A stretch of 64,000 bases of DNA from Candidatus Saccharimonadota bacterium. GTDB taxonomy: Bacteria > Patescibacteriota > Saccharimonadia > Saccharimonadales > Saccharimonadaceae. Position numbers and translations under genes: made by a program. Positions 41,166 to 50,377 of the stretch are shown one piece after another. The first letter of the stretch is position 1; every line of letters starts with the position of its first letter. The notes under the pieces were generated by a model. The model was not told where the DNA came from. It made no database searches and saw nothing but the letters and a program-made list of their open reading frames with translations. The DNA is taken from contig CAJPUN010000001.1 in NCBI GenBank assembly GCA_905373835.1, forward strand, positions 186,001 through 250,000, written 5' to 3'.

Positions 41166-41882
41166 ATGAAAGAGCAGTCAGTGGCATCGCCACCACCAGA
41201 GCAACCCCGACGCTATGCACCAACTGACCTTGCGTTGCGCATCTTCTATTTGCGGATGCGGGTGCGGCAGCAAAAGGGAGCGGCACTCCCACCGCAATGG
41301 ATGCACAAGGCTGCGTGCAACCCCGCCACGAGCGAAGAATATTTTAGTGATAATCCAGAAATCAAGGCAGCAGCCCTGCAGCGCTGCATTGGCTGTGCAG
41401 TGATCGACATCTGTGCGGCGTATGCAGTGAGAGAAGGAGTGTCGGTTGGGATCTGTGCTGGCCTAACACCAAAACAGCGCAAACAACTGATGGATAACCC
41501 CGCACCAACCGACCTTCCTAGCCAATCCACCGCTCTCACCACTGCGATGCACCACGCTATCCAGGCAAACGACACACCCAAAGCACGCATTGCCTGGGCA
41601 GAGCAGTGTATGGCCGAGCGGCGGCACATAGGGCACATTCCCACGCCGCAGGCTTTTGCTCGCTTGGCGCTGTGTATCGATGCCGAGACAGTGCAACGGC
41701 TAGAACCCGAGCGGCGCGAAGACTGTGCTGAGTGCCCAGTGGCAGCTGAGTGTTTGCTCTTTGCGCTGCGGGGCTACCAGCGCATCATTCCTACTGGCAA
41801 TATACGGGGTGGTACAGCCAAGGCCGATCGCCAACAGTGGGGCGCACCCAAACCCAAGCGGCGGCACGTCCGGCGGCGCTGA
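41166..41882 (+). CDS. WhiB-like iron-sulfur protein with two tandem WhiB-type modules
   Basis: A 238-residue protein. Module 1 has C51, C74, C77 and C83 (C-x22-C-x2-C-x5-C) followed by GICAGLTPKQRK, which aligns with the GVWGGLT turn and basic motif of WhiB. Module 2 has C170, C187, C190 and C196 (C-x16-C-x2-C-x5-C) followed by GNIRGGTAKADRQ. The C-terminus is highly basic (KPKRRHVRRR). WhiB proteins bind a 4Fe-4S cluster and act with the primary sigma factor as regulators in Actinobacteria and their phages. TACAAT lies at 41151-41156. A sibling gene follows. Confidence 0.8.
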   Translation: MKEQSVASPPPEQPRRYAPTDLALRIFYLRMRVRQQKGAALPPQWMHKAACNPATSEEYFSDNPEIKAAALQRCIGCAVIDICAAYAVREGVSVGICAGLTPKQRKQLMDNPAPTDLPSQSTALTTAMHHAIQANDTPKARIAWAEQCMAERRHIGHIPTPQAFARLALCIDAETVQRLEPERREDCAECPVAAECLLFALRGYQRIIPTGNIRGGTAKADRQQWGAPKPKRRHVRRR

Positions 41883-41995
41883 GCAATGGGGGTAGGGCGA
41901 TAAGCAGCGCACTACTCTGCTTATGCTTGGCAAAATAACAGTGGTGTGGAATAATGCAGAAGCCAAAGTTTTGTATAGCAAAAGAGAAAAAACTT

Positions 41996-42427
41996 ATGAC
42001 GCGTGAACAACCAAGAAAGCCGACCCCTGCCACGCTGGCAATGCGAGAACAGATAAAGAATGGCGTAAGCCCTGCGGTATATACTGAGCGGCTGATTCGC
42101 GGCGGATATAAGCCAGCCCCTCGATCAGCATGGATTGGACAAGCTGCCTGCAGCCTCGAGGATGAACCGTACTTTATTGGCCTCGATGGGAGAAAGCGGG
42201 AGCATTGGGAAAATATTAAAAAAGGGAAAACAAAATGCGGCAGTTGCCCAGTGCAGGCTGAATGCCTTGCGGCGCATATGGCGGACATCACAAAACATCA
42301 GCCAGATACAGATGATGTTGTTGGTGGAACAGACAATGTTGAGCGAGCGCGTGCTCGGCGGCAGGTTGCGCAAGAGTTAGCACGAAGGGCACAGAGCAGC
42401 CAAGGCGGTGGAGAGGTGTTAGCGTAG
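41996..42427 (+). CDS. WhiB-like iron-sulfur protein, second gene
   Basis: A 143-residue protein with C52, C81, C84 and C90 (C-x28-C-x2-C-x5-C: GKTKCGSCPVQAECLAAH), then VVGGTDNVERARARR, which matches the G-rich turn and basic tail of WhiB domains. An upstream in-frame ATG at 41954 would add 14 residues; the later start is chosen because the 41954 ATG overlaps a likely -10 region (TTGGCA at 41927, AATAAT at 41950). It probably arose with the preceding gene by duplication or joint transfer. Confidence 0.72.
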   Translation: MTREQPRKPTPATLAMREQIKNGVSPAVYTERLIRGGYKPAPRSAWIGQAACSLEDEPYFIGLDGRKREHWENIKKGKTKCGSCPVQAECLAAHMADITKHQPDTDDVVGGTDNVERARARRQVAQELARRAQSSQGGGEVLA

Positions 42428-42490
42428 CGTTTCAGTGTAGTAATACTTATGCTATAACAATTGAAAAATCCGACAAAACGTGTACACTTA

Positions 42491-42496
42491 TATAAT
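42491..42496 (+). promoter_or_regulatory. -10 element of the GH16-like gene
   Basis: TATAAT about 40 bases before the GTG start; no clear -35 box. Confidence 0.45.
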
Positions 42497-42537
42497 AACG
42501 TATATAAGCGCGGATAGTGCAGACTGAGGAGATAGGA

Positions 42538-43773
42538 GTGCAGCGACAAGGTGGGCTGATGTATGGAGTAGTGAGTATCCTTGTTGCGGGTGCTCTGTCG
42601 GTGATCTTTGGTGGGGTTGCCCAGGCGCAGCAGTGGCAGATGGTGTATAACGAGGAGTTTACGACGTCACTGTCGAATTGGAAGGTTCTTCAGCAAAATA
42701 AGGATAATTATGGCAAGGAGCATTTGGCATATAGCGCCAATAATGTTGCGGTGACTAACGGCGCTTTGCAGATTACGACCCGGCGTCACTGCGTGTCGAG
42801 TGTGGCTGAGCCACTGGGTGATAGCAACGCCAGCCAAGAGCCGTGCCCGTCTGGCAAGATGACACGCTACCAGAGTGGGCGAGTGGAGTCGGGTCGGGTG
42901 CTCGATGGGCATAAGCCATTCCGTGTGGAGGTACGAGCGAAGATTAATTGGAATGGCGAGAATGGGACGCGCCCAGCTATTTGGCTGCGCAATAGTGTGA
43001 CGCTTGCCAACTGCAGCAGCAACAAGCAAGCTAATGACCCCTATGGTGAGCTCGACATGCTAGAGTGGTATTCATGGACGCCAACTTACACTTGGTCGAC
43101 GACGCATATTCGCTGCTACCATAGCCCGTCATCGCAAATATGGAAGACAAAGGGGCTAGGGCATAGCCGAGAGAACCTCATACCGTCCCCAGTGACATTG
43201 GCGAACAACTGGCATGTCTGGGCGACGGAATATGATGGTGAGACGGTCAGATTCTTCGTGGATAACCAGCCAGTGCTGGTGTATAACTATCGAGCGGGCG
43301 ATGAGAAAAGTCATCCAACCACTCGAGTTCCAGCAGAAAAACCAGCAAAAATGGGCATGGATGTGAATCAATTTAGGCAGGTCTTTGACGATACGTGGTA
43401 TGTTATTCTCAACGATTATGTGGAGTGGAAGAGTGAGGAGCACCCACCCGACTCATCGAAGAAGTTTGCCAACCAAACCTTCCTTATCGACTATGTCAAG
43501 ATATACCAAAGTGGCACTCCAACCACTAGCGAAAAACCACCGGCTACTTCACCAGAGAAAAAGGACGACAAGAAAGATAAAAAGCCGGGCACCAAACGGA
43601 TGACGGTGAAGAAGAAAAAGGATACGTTTACTGCCCAGGGTCCACTGGCTGAGCTGATGAGCAACTTTGTGCCGGCACTGCTGATAAGCCTGTGTTTGCT
43701 GCTTATCGCACTAGCTGGCTGGCTAGTGTGGTGGTGGCGACGGCGACGTCACCGCACTCAGCCTACGCTATAG
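42538..43773 (+). CDS. Membrane-anchored glycoside hydrolase family 16-like enzyme
   Basis: A 411-residue protein. A signal peptide (VVSILVAGALSVIFGGVAQA) precedes a concanavalin-like domain (about 35-320) with the GH16 catalytic motif E171-L-D-M-L-E176 and WHVWATEYDGETVRFFVD. A Lys/Thr/Pro-rich stalk (about 325-365), a C-terminal membrane helix (ALLISLCLLLIALAGWLVWWW) and a basic tail anchor it outside the cell. GH16 enzymes cut beta-1,3/1,4-glucans or galactans. The GTG at 42538 is chosen because GAGGAG lies 6 bases upstream. It could act on host or biofilm polysaccharide. Confidence 0.85.
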   Translation: MQRQGGLMYGVVSILVAGALSVIFGGVAQAQQWQMVYNEEFTTSLSNWKVLQQNKDNYGKEHLAYSANNVAVTNGALQITTRRHCVSSVAEPLGDSNASQEPCPSGKMTRYQSGRVESGRVLDGHKPFRVEVRAKINWNGENGTRPAIWLRNSVTLANCSSNKQANDPYGELDMLEWYSWTPTYTWSTTHIRCYHSPSSQIWKTKGLGHSRENLIPSPVTLANNWHVWATEYDGETVRFFVDNQPVLVYNYRAGDEKSHPTTRVPAEKPAKMGMDVNQFRQVFDDTWYVILNDYVEWKSEEHPPDSSKKFANQTFLIDYVKIYQSGTPTTSEKPPATSPEKKDDKKDKKPGTKRMTVKKKKDTFTAQGPLAELMSNFVPALLISLCLLLIALAGWLVWWWRRRRHRTQPTL

Positions 43774-43839
43774 CTGGAGGGCAGGGAGCAGGGGTGTTTG
43801 TGATACGCTTTGGCATCGCACCAATGCTATACTAGAACT

Positions 43840-46407
43840 ATGATGAAGCGCCTAGTGATTATTGATGGCAAAAGTGTGTTCTACCGTGGGTACTATGCCA
43901 TGCCCAACCTTTCGACGGCCGATGGTACGCCAACTGGCGGAGTGTATGGCTTTGCGGCGCTGAGCCTGGAGCTGATCAAGCGCCTCCAGCCAGACTATGT
44001 GTGCGTGGCGTGGGATAAGCCAAAGACGAATATTCGCCGCCGTCTTGCTATTTACGACCAATACAAGGCTGGTCGCAAGCCCGCTCCGCCAGATTTTTAC
44101 GCCCAGATACCACTGTTGCATGAGCTTTTGCAGGCCTTTGGTTGGCCGCTGTATGAGTTTGATGACTATGAGGCAGACGATATTATGGCGACGCTCGATG
44201 CCCAGGCCGAGCAGGAAGGGGATATCGAGACGTATCTCATCACGAGCGACCTCGACGCCTTGCAAATACTCGACCAAAATACTTATCTCTACGCCCTGAA
44301 GAAAGGCTTGACCAATATCGACAAATTCGACATCCCTGCCTTCGAGCAGCGCTATGGTATTCGGATTGGCCAGTTCCTCGACTTTAAGAGCCTCAAGGGC
44401 GATGCGTCGGATAATATCCCGGGCGTGCCAGGCGTGGGAGAGAAGACGGCGGTTAAGCTGCTGCAGCAATTCGACACGCTTGACAACCTTTATGATAACC
44501 TCTGGCAGGTCAAAGATACCTTGCGGCGTAAGCTGGAGCAGGGCAAAGATTCGGCCTATATGAGCCGCGAGCTAGCCCGGCTATATACCGATGCACCGGT
44601 GACGCTTGACCGAGCAGCGATGGCAATGGATAACTGTGACCCAGCGGCGGTGCGGGCGATGTTGCAGCGGCTGGAGTTTCGTAGTTTGCTGCGCCAATTG
44701 CCGCCACAAATGCAGGCGGCAGAGAACACTCAGCCACCCGATGCACCAGTGGTGCAGCATGCGACTGAGCTGCCTGCTCACCAGGCTAAGGCGCTTTTCC
44801 TGATGGCCAAGGAGCTGCTGGTCTGGCCGGTCGAGGGCGGCGTGTGGGTGAGCCACGAGCGAGGTAAGGCGGCCCGCCTGAGCTGGCGTGATGCGGTTGA
44901 TGTTATTCCGCATGTGCCGATCGTTGGGCACCGCACGAAAGAATTATTATGCCGCTTACTGGCTCGTGGCGTGCGGCAGTTGCCAGTCGTGAAGCACGAT
45001 ACTGCCCAGGGGTCATTTTTGCTTAATCCCCTGCGTACGTCGCGGGCGCTGGCTGATCTCGTGGGGCTGGAGTCGCTCGATGACCCACGCCTTGCTATTA
45101 GTGCGCTGTGGGCGGTGTACGATGAGCAAACTCAGGCGCTTGATGCGCTGCCCGAGCTTGCCCGGGTGGCACGGACGATGGACTTTCCGCTTATTCCTGT
45201 GCTGGCGCGGATGGAGTGGCGCGGTATCCGGCTTGATAGCCGCACGCTTGCGGCGATGCAGCACACCTTGAGTAGCGAGATCGCCGAGTTGCAGCAGCAG
45301 ATTTATGGCATGGTGGGGTATGAGTTTAATATTGGCAGCCCGGCTCAACTGGCCGAGGCGCTCTTTGTGAAACTTCAGCTGCCAACGGCGGGTATTAAGA
45401 AGGGTAAGACGGGTTACTCGACGAGCCAGAAGGAGTTGGATAAGCTCCGGCCGCATCACCCGATTATTGGGCTCATAGAGCGCTACCGCGAGCTGACGAA
45501 GCTGCAAAACACGTATGTTGAGGCGCTGCCGCAGCTGACCGATGACGCGGGCTATATCCACACTACTTTCAACCAAGATGTGGTGGCGACGGGCCGGCTC
45601 AGTAGTACCGACCCAAATTTGCAAAACATCCCGATTCGCAGTGAGCTAGGGCGGCACGTTCGCGATGCCTTTGTGCCAGCGCCGGGCAATGTGTTTGTCA
45701 ATGCCGACTATTCGCAGTTTGAGCTGCGCCTGGCGGCGGTGCTGTCGGGGGAGGAGGCGATGATTCGCGATTTTAATACCGATATTGATATCCACGCGAA
45801 CACGGCCGCCCAGGTGTATGGTGTGCCACTAGACGTCGTGACGAAAGAGCAGCGCCGCCGGGCCAAGGTGGTGAATTTTGGTGTACTGTATGGGATGAGC
45901 CAGCATGGCCTGGCCGCCGCCGCGCAGATGAGCTATGCCGAGGCGCAGCACTTTATTGATGAGTATTATCGCCTCCGGCCCAAGCTCAAGGCCTATATGG
46001 CACAGACTATCCAGCAGGCGCATGATGCGGGCTTCGTCCAGACGCTGTTTGGTCGCCGCCGCTGGACGCCGGATGTTGCGTCGCGCAACTTTGCAGTGCG
46101 CAGCGCTGCCGAGCGAGCGGCTGCCAATATGCCCATCCAAGGCACCGAGGCCGACCTGATGAAGCTCGCCATGCTAGCGGTGGAAGACAAGCTGGCCCAG
46201 GCTGGAGAGCAGCTAGCCGACGGCGATGGCCAGCCGATCGGTTGGCAGGTGGTGCAGATCCACGATAGCATTATGGTTGAGTGCCCGCGTACTCATGCCG
46301 AGCAGGTAGGCCGCATCCTGCGCGAGACGATGGAGAATATCTACCCTCAGCTTGGTGTTAAGCTCAAGGTCGATGTCTCGATTGGTGAGAATTGGGGACA
46401 GGTCTAA
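43840..46407 (+). CDS. polA: DNA polymerase I
   Basis: An 855-residue repair and lagging-strand polymerase. The 5'-3' exonuclease (about 1-285) shows IIDGKSVFYRGYYAM, DDYEADDIMATL and SDNIPGVPGVGEKTAVKLL. The 3'-5' exonuclease region (about 305-430) lacks the DxE and other carboxylates, so proofreading is probably absent. The polymerase domain has motif A NADYSQFELR, motif B RRRAKVVNFGVLYG and motif C QIHDSIMVEC. TATACT lies exactly 6 bases before the first of two ATGs (43840 and 43843), predicting a leaderless mRNA. Confidence 0.97.
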   Translation: MMKRLVIIDGKSVFYRGYYAMPNLSTADGTPTGGVYGFAALSLELIKRLQPDYVCVAWDKPKTNIRRRLAIYDQYKAGRKPAPPDFYAQIPLLHELLQAFGWPLYEFDDYEADDIMATLDAQAEQEGDIETYLITSDLDALQILDQNTYLYALKKGLTNIDKFDIPAFEQRYGIRIGQFLDFKSLKGDASDNIPGVPGVGEKTAVKLLQQFDTLDNLYDNLWQVKDTLRRKLEQGKDSAYMSRELARLYTDAPVTLDRAAMAMDNCDPAAVRAMLQRLEFRSLLRQLPPQMQAAENTQPPDAPVVQHATELPAHQAKALFLMAKELLVWPVEGGVWVSHERGKAARLSWRDAVDVIPHVPIVGHRTKELLCRLLARGVRQLPVVKHDTAQGSFLLNPLRTSRALADLVGLESLDDPRLAISALWAVYDEQTQALDALPELARVARTMDFPLIPVLARMEWRGIRLDSRTLAAMQHTLSSEIAELQQQIYGMVGYEFNIGSPAQLAEALFVKLQLPTAGIKKGKTGYSTSQKELDKLRPHHPIIGLIERYRELTKLQNTYVEALPQLTDDAGYIHTTFNQDVVATGRLSSTDPNLQNIPIRSELGRHVRDAFVPAPGNVFVNADYSQFELRLAAVLSGEEAMIRDFNTDIDIHANTAAQVYGVPLDVVTKEQRRRAKVVNFGVLYGMSQHGLAAAAQMSYAEAQHFIDEYYRLRPKLKAYMAQTIQQAHDAGFVQTLFGRRRWTPDVASRNFAVRSAAERAAANMPIQGTEADLMKLAMLAVEDKLAQAGEQLADGDGQPIGWQVVQIHDSIMVECPRTHAEQVGRILRETMENIYPQLGVKLKVDVSIGENWGQV

Positions 46408-46435
46408 GAACACCAACCGAACAGAGGCCGACCTC

Positions 46436-46464
46436 TGGACAAACCGCCTACAGCGGTGTATAAT
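46436..46464 (+). promoter_or_regulatory. Promoter of the unknown gene at 46502
   Basis: TGGACA (46436-46441), a 17-base spacer and TATAAT (46459-46464). The -35 box overlaps the right arm of a small CAGAGG/CCTCTG hairpin. Confidence 0.65.
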
Positions 46465-46501
46465 CTGTGCCATCACAATCAAAACAGAATAGAGGTTGGG
46501 C

Positions 46502-47320
46502 ATGGCACAAGGCGAAGCAGTAGATACATCATTTCCTAGTGGTAGAGCGTGTAGTGGCCTTGAGCTGCCCAGTCCGCATGATCCAGAAGCGTCTGTCGAT
46601 AGCGCAGACCGCTATACACATGAGCAAAACTCTCCTAGCTACTACGCCGTGCGCAGTGCTATCATCGAAGCAGCCCAGGCGAGTAGTGAGCTGCAGCCCC
46701 TGACTGAGGCAGAGATGGAGCGGCGCGCGGCGAATGAAGAAGCGGCGCGTCAGCTATTTGAAGCAGAGGTGCAGAGAGAAGAGAGAGAAATTGAGGGTCG
46801 ATTGGCAGATCAATCCCTGGATGAAAAAGAGCGAGAGAAGCTTGACGCTCGGCTCGACAAGTTGCGCGCGATAGAAAAGAAGGGGCCAACGTATGGCTTT
46901 TTGTACGATCCGGCGGGTAATATGGTCGCCCTAAAGCATTATGAATTTGACTCGATGGATCTGGCCGATTGGCGAGTGGTCTGCTGTGATGTGGGTGGTG
47001 AGCCGTATGAGGCGCGAGTGACCGATGCATACCAATTTACTCGTGATACATTTGGTGCAACTGGCCTTGTGCCAGGTGGTGCGACGGCTCGGATAGTTGT
47101 GACAACAACGAGTGAGCAGGGAACAACGCAATACATTATTGACTGTTATGAAGAGAAGTCGCCTTTGGTTGTGGCGGTTGAGGCACTGATTGAGGGTGGT
47201 GACCGCACGGTGACGCCATGCTTAGAAGACTGGAACCAGATTAGTGCTGCACCAGACGGAGTAGATGTAGATAGTAGCGACCTGCCGCAGGGTGATACTA
47301 CGCTTGTTCCTGCAGCGTAG
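46502..47320 (+). CDS. Unknown soluble protein with central coiled coil
   Basis: A 272-residue protein with no signal peptide or membrane helix. Residues about 65-130 are a strongly charged coiled coil (EAEMERRAANEEAARQLFEA, EKEREKLDARLDKLRAIEKK). A beta-rich C-terminal domain follows with YGFLYDPAGNMVALKHYEF and ARIVVTTTSEQGTTQYIIDC. I recognise no family. It shares its style (acidic, moderate size, no domain hits I can name) with the genes at 47497, 58127, 59971 and 61473. It has its own promoter and a weak AGAGG ribosome binding site. Confidence 0.65.
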   Translation: MAQGEAVDTSFPSGRACSGLELPSPHDPEASVDSADRYTHEQNSPSYYAVRSAIIEAAQASSELQPLTEAEMERRAANEEAARQLFEAEVQREEREIEGRLADQSLDEKEREKLDARLDKLRAIEKKGPTYGFLYDPAGNMVALKHYEFDSMDLADWRVVCCDVGGEPYEARVTDAYQFTRDTFGATGLVPGGATARIVVTTTSEQGTTQYIIDCYEEKSPLVVAVEALIEGGDRTVTPCLEDWNQISAAPDGVDVDSSDLPQGDTTLVPAA

Positions 47321-47496
47321 GTGCGGCGCGCGAGCAAAGTCACTAATCTTCTACATCTATATACTTCTTTTTGTCGATTATATACAAACATAAAGAGGAG
47401 AAACGGATCTATATATAGGCAGCTGGCTTGACTTTTCTTGCGGGAGGTTCTATTGTGTAACAAACGAATAACAATACACTCACGGAGATACCCCTT

Positions 47497-48711
47497 ATGA
47501 CCTTAGTACCGCCAAGTGGCAGAGATTTAAGCCCAGATCAGCTATGGGCGCTCAAGATGGAGCAGCGCCACAAAGGATATGACAAAACAGCCACGCAGCA
47601 ACAAGCCGAAAATGAAGCCGCCGTTAATAGTCTCTACGCTGGCCTCGGTGGCAACAGCGCGCCCAGCAGCACTACCTTCGACAAAATAGACAACACCACC
47701 ACGCCAAAGAACAACGACCCGCGGATGGATGACCTTGCCAAGCGGGTGGATGCGCTGTATGGTTCTCCCCAAAACAGACAAGAGAACCCTGATGAGATGG
47801 CGACAAATCGCTTCTACTGGGACGTGAGCAAGACTGGCGAACCTGATGAGGCAGAGAAGGATAGTGTTTTGCCGGATAAGCAGTATGAGCCACTTACTCC
47901 TAAGGACGAAGGCGATCACCTATTAAATGGCCGCCGGACGAGTGCACGCAAGGTGTATAATCAGCTTGATGCATCAACAGCCGATCGTTTGGCTGGGGAG
48001 GGTGATTCGCGACTTGCGGCGCTTGATGTGATTGATGGCTTGGGCGACTCGATCCATGCCAACCAGAAGGGGAAATTCGACAAGCAAACACACAAGACCG
48101 AGACCGAGGTGCAGCAGCGGTTTGAAAAGCTTGGCATTGACAAGTATCTTGATACGCACGACGGTGTCAAACAGCGCATAAAAACGCGCGTTACCACAGA
48201 AGTGCTGGAAGCTGGCGTGGGTGACACTGGTGAGTACGTGATGGGCAAAGACCAAGTGAATACTGAGACACATGGCGATATTCTCAATACCGACAAGGCA
48301 CGTGAAGCAGTGCGAGCTGTTGCGGCAGAGGAGTTCTTGCTGTGCATCAAAAATGGTGATATTGCATATGATGCGCTTGCGGCGGCTGACCCATCACTCG
48401 CACGTTTTGTCAGTGGCTATGGGAACTTTTTCTCTGATCGCAATATTGAGAGCGAGACGAACGAGAACCTTGCCGAGCTGGGTCGCCGTCTTGAGCAGTC
48501 GGAGCCTGCTATGCAGTTGATGCAGCAGATGCAAGAGCAAAAGCTCGCTGCAGCGCCATCTCCTGAGGATACGCAAAACCACTCAAATGTATTTGTTGAG
48601 ACGACGTCTCGTCGTTCCTTTGCCAAGAAGCCCGCACATGCGCCACTCCAAAAGAACACGAAGACGACCAACACATTCCTTGGTAGTGGACAGCGTGTTA
48701 GCTGGTACTAG
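47497..48711 (+). CDS. Unknown polar protein, probably helical
   Basis: A 404-residue hydrophilic protein without signal peptide or membrane helix. The first 130 residues are low complexity and disordered-looking (Asn/Thr/Asp/Pro). A folded, helix-rich part follows at about 145-350 (SARKVYNQLDASTADRLAGE, VQQRFEKLGIDKYLDTHDGV, REAVRAVAAEEFLLCIKNGD). The tail is basic. GGAGA lies about 8 bases before the ATG. No family was recognised. Confidence 0.65.
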   Translation: MTLVPPSGRDLSPDQLWALKMEQRHKGYDKTATQQQAENEAAVNSLYAGLGGNSAPSSTTFDKIDNTTTPKNNDPRMDDLAKRVDALYGSPQNRQENPDEMATNRFYWDVSKTGEPDEAEKDSVLPDKQYEPLTPKDEGDHLLNGRRTSARKVYNQLDASTADRLAGEGDSRLAALDVIDGLGDSIHANQKGKFDKQTHKTETEVQQRFEKLGIDKYLDTHDGVKQRIKTRVTTEVLEAGVGDTGEYVMGKDQVNTETHGDILNTDKAREAVRAVAAEEFLLCIKNGDIAYDALAAADPSLARFVSGYGNFFSDRNIESETNENLAELGRRLEQSEPAMQLMQQMQEQKLAAAPSPEDTQNHSNVFVETTSRRSFAKKPAHAPLQKNTKTTNTFLGSGQRVSWY

Positions 48712-48875
48712 CTTGTAGCGTCGGTGCTGAGTATCCGAGGAAGCCGTGGGGATAGGCTGTTGCTAATTGTATGACTCTTGAGCAAACCAAGCGCCGCGAG
48801 ATATGAATGATGAGTCGTATTTTGCTGTGGAGTAGCTTGGCAAGTGTTTTATGGCCTAGATTACTATCAGAAGTG

Positions 48876-48904
48876 TTGAGTTTTCTTGGGGTTTGTGGTA
48901 CTGT
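48876..48904 (+). promoter_or_regulatory. Promoter giving a leaderless mRNA for the single-pass protein
   Basis: TTGAGT (48876-48881), a 17-base spacer and TACTGT (48899-48904), then exactly 6 bases to the ATG at 48911. Confidence 0.6.
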
Positions 48905-48910
48905 ATTTCC

Positions 48911-49516
48911 ATGTATAAAGGCGAGCGGCCAAAAGTTTTTCCGATTATTGTCACTATCTTGGTGATTTCGTTGGTGGTGGCAGCGGTGGCGTCGGTCATC
49001 CGTATGGTGGCAACTCGCCAGGAATCGAATAACACCAATACGCAGCAATCAGCCGAGAGCTTCTACGACCAAGTGGTGGCGCATAATGCAACCAACAGTG
49101 TCCGCTGGACGGTGCGTGGGCCGATTGTGGCAGATGAGACCTTCCGCTCGTACCAGATCGAGATTTCGCCCAATAAGCGGACGTATACGGTGTACCAAGG
49201 CTACTTAGATAAGCAGCTTGACCGCAAAGAGTTTGAAAACAACCAGCAGGCCTACGAGCAGCTCGTGTATGCCCTCAGCAAGGCGCAGATCCAAGACACA
49301 CGTAGTGTGGACGACGATGACGTGCGTGGGGTGTGTGCGACTGGTGGGCGGCTCTACACCTTCGAGACAATGGAGAGCGGCGTGACGAAGACGCGCATCT
49401 GGACGTCGAGCTGTCAAGGTTCACCTGGCTCGATGAAGGCCGATGTACCCAAGATCCATGCACTCTTTGCCAACCAGATCCCTGGCTTTGCACCGATGTT
49501 TGATAAGACGCAATAA
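48911..49516 (+). CDS. Single-pass membrane protein with extracytoplasmic domain, unknown
   Basis: A 201-residue protein. A basic start (MYKGERPK) precedes one membrane helix (about 9-32, VFPIIVTILVISLVVAAVASVI). The remaining 165 residues are exported and contain VRWTVRGPIVADETFRSYQI, a YEQLVYALSKAQIQD helix and two cysteines (GVCATGGRLY and SSCQGSPG) that could form a disulfide. The ATG at 48911 follows TACTGT by exactly 6 bases. No family was recognised. Confidence 0.75.
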   Translation: MYKGERPKVFPIIVTILVISLVVAAVASVIRMVATRQESNNTNTQQSAESFYDQVVAHNATNSVRWTVRGPIVADETFRSYQIEISPNKRTYTVYQGYLDKQLDRKEFENNQQAYEQLVYALSKAQIQDTRSVDDDDVRGVCATGGRLYTFETMESGVTKTRIWTSSCQGSPGSMKADVPKIHALFANQIPGFAPMFDKTQ

Positions 49517-49798
49517 AAAGGCGCTGTGTGGCTCGCTCTCGAAGCTTACATAACCTCTGTGGTTTTGCGCACCCTCTTATGAAATACCGTGACAGGTAGC
49601 TCTCTCCAGAGTACGGTTCTCTTGCGTAAGATCCAAAAAATTTATTACAACTCCTCACACTCCATCCAATGAAGAAGCGGGGGAGGAGCTTATACGCGGA
49701 TAAATATGGCTTTGAGGTATCGATTGTGCGATGACTCTGCGCGGATTATCTGATGCTCATGCTAGCCACACCCCACTGCCAATGATATAATCGAGCGT

Positions 49799-50377
49799 AT
49801 GATTCGTGCAGTAATTTTTGATTGTTTTGGTGTGCTCTATGGTGGGAGCATCGAGGTGCTGATGGCGCAGTGCCCGCCGGATCGCCGAGCCGAGCTAGAG
49901 GATATTAACAAGCAGTCGGACTATGGCTACATCTCGCGGCAGGAGTTTATCACAGAGGTGGCGCGGCTCTCGGAGCAGACGCCAGCTCAGATAGCGGCGT
50001 TGCTCGAGCAAGTCCATGTGCGCAATAGCGAGCTGATCGCCATGATTCACACGCTGCGCCAGCACTACCCAGCCATCAAGGTGGGGCTGCTGAGCAATGT
50101 GGGGAGTGATACGATCGAGCGGCTGTTTACTCCTGATGAGCTGCGCAAGCTCTTTGATGCGGTGGTGCTCTCATATGCCGAGCACGTTGCCAAGCCAAGC
50201 CGCGAAGCCTTCGAACTGGCGGCAGATCGGCTCGGCGTGCCGCCTAGCCAGTGTGTGATGATCGACGACCGGCTGGACAACTGCTCTGGGGCCGAAGCCG
50301 CTGGCATGCGTGCTATCCTCCACACAGCCAATAGCCGCACAATGGCCGAGCTTGAGGAGCTACTGGAGGAGCAATGA
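49799..50377 (+). CDS. HAD superfamily phosphatase-like hydrolase
   Basis: A 192-residue protein. HAD motif I reads VIFDCFGVLY (nucleophile D8, with Phe where the general acid Asp usually sits, as in some YihX-like members). Motif II is GLLSNVG, the motif III Lys lies in AKPSREAFELAADRLG, and motif IV is MIDDRLDNCSGAEAAGM. A helical cap sits between motifs I and II. It probably dephosphorylates small sugar or nucleotide phosphates. TATAAT is 7 bases before the ATG. It overlaps the next gene by 4 bases (ATGA). Confidence 0.88.
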   Translation: MIRAVIFDCFGVLYGGSIEVLMAQCPPDRRAELEDINKQSDYGYISRQEFITEVARLSEQTPAQIAALLEQVHVRNSELIAMIHTLRQHYPAIKVGLLSNVGSDTIERLFTPDELRKLFDAVVLSYAEHVAKPSREAFELAADRLGVPPSQCVMIDDRLDNCSGAEAAGMRAILHTANSRTMAELEELLEEQ

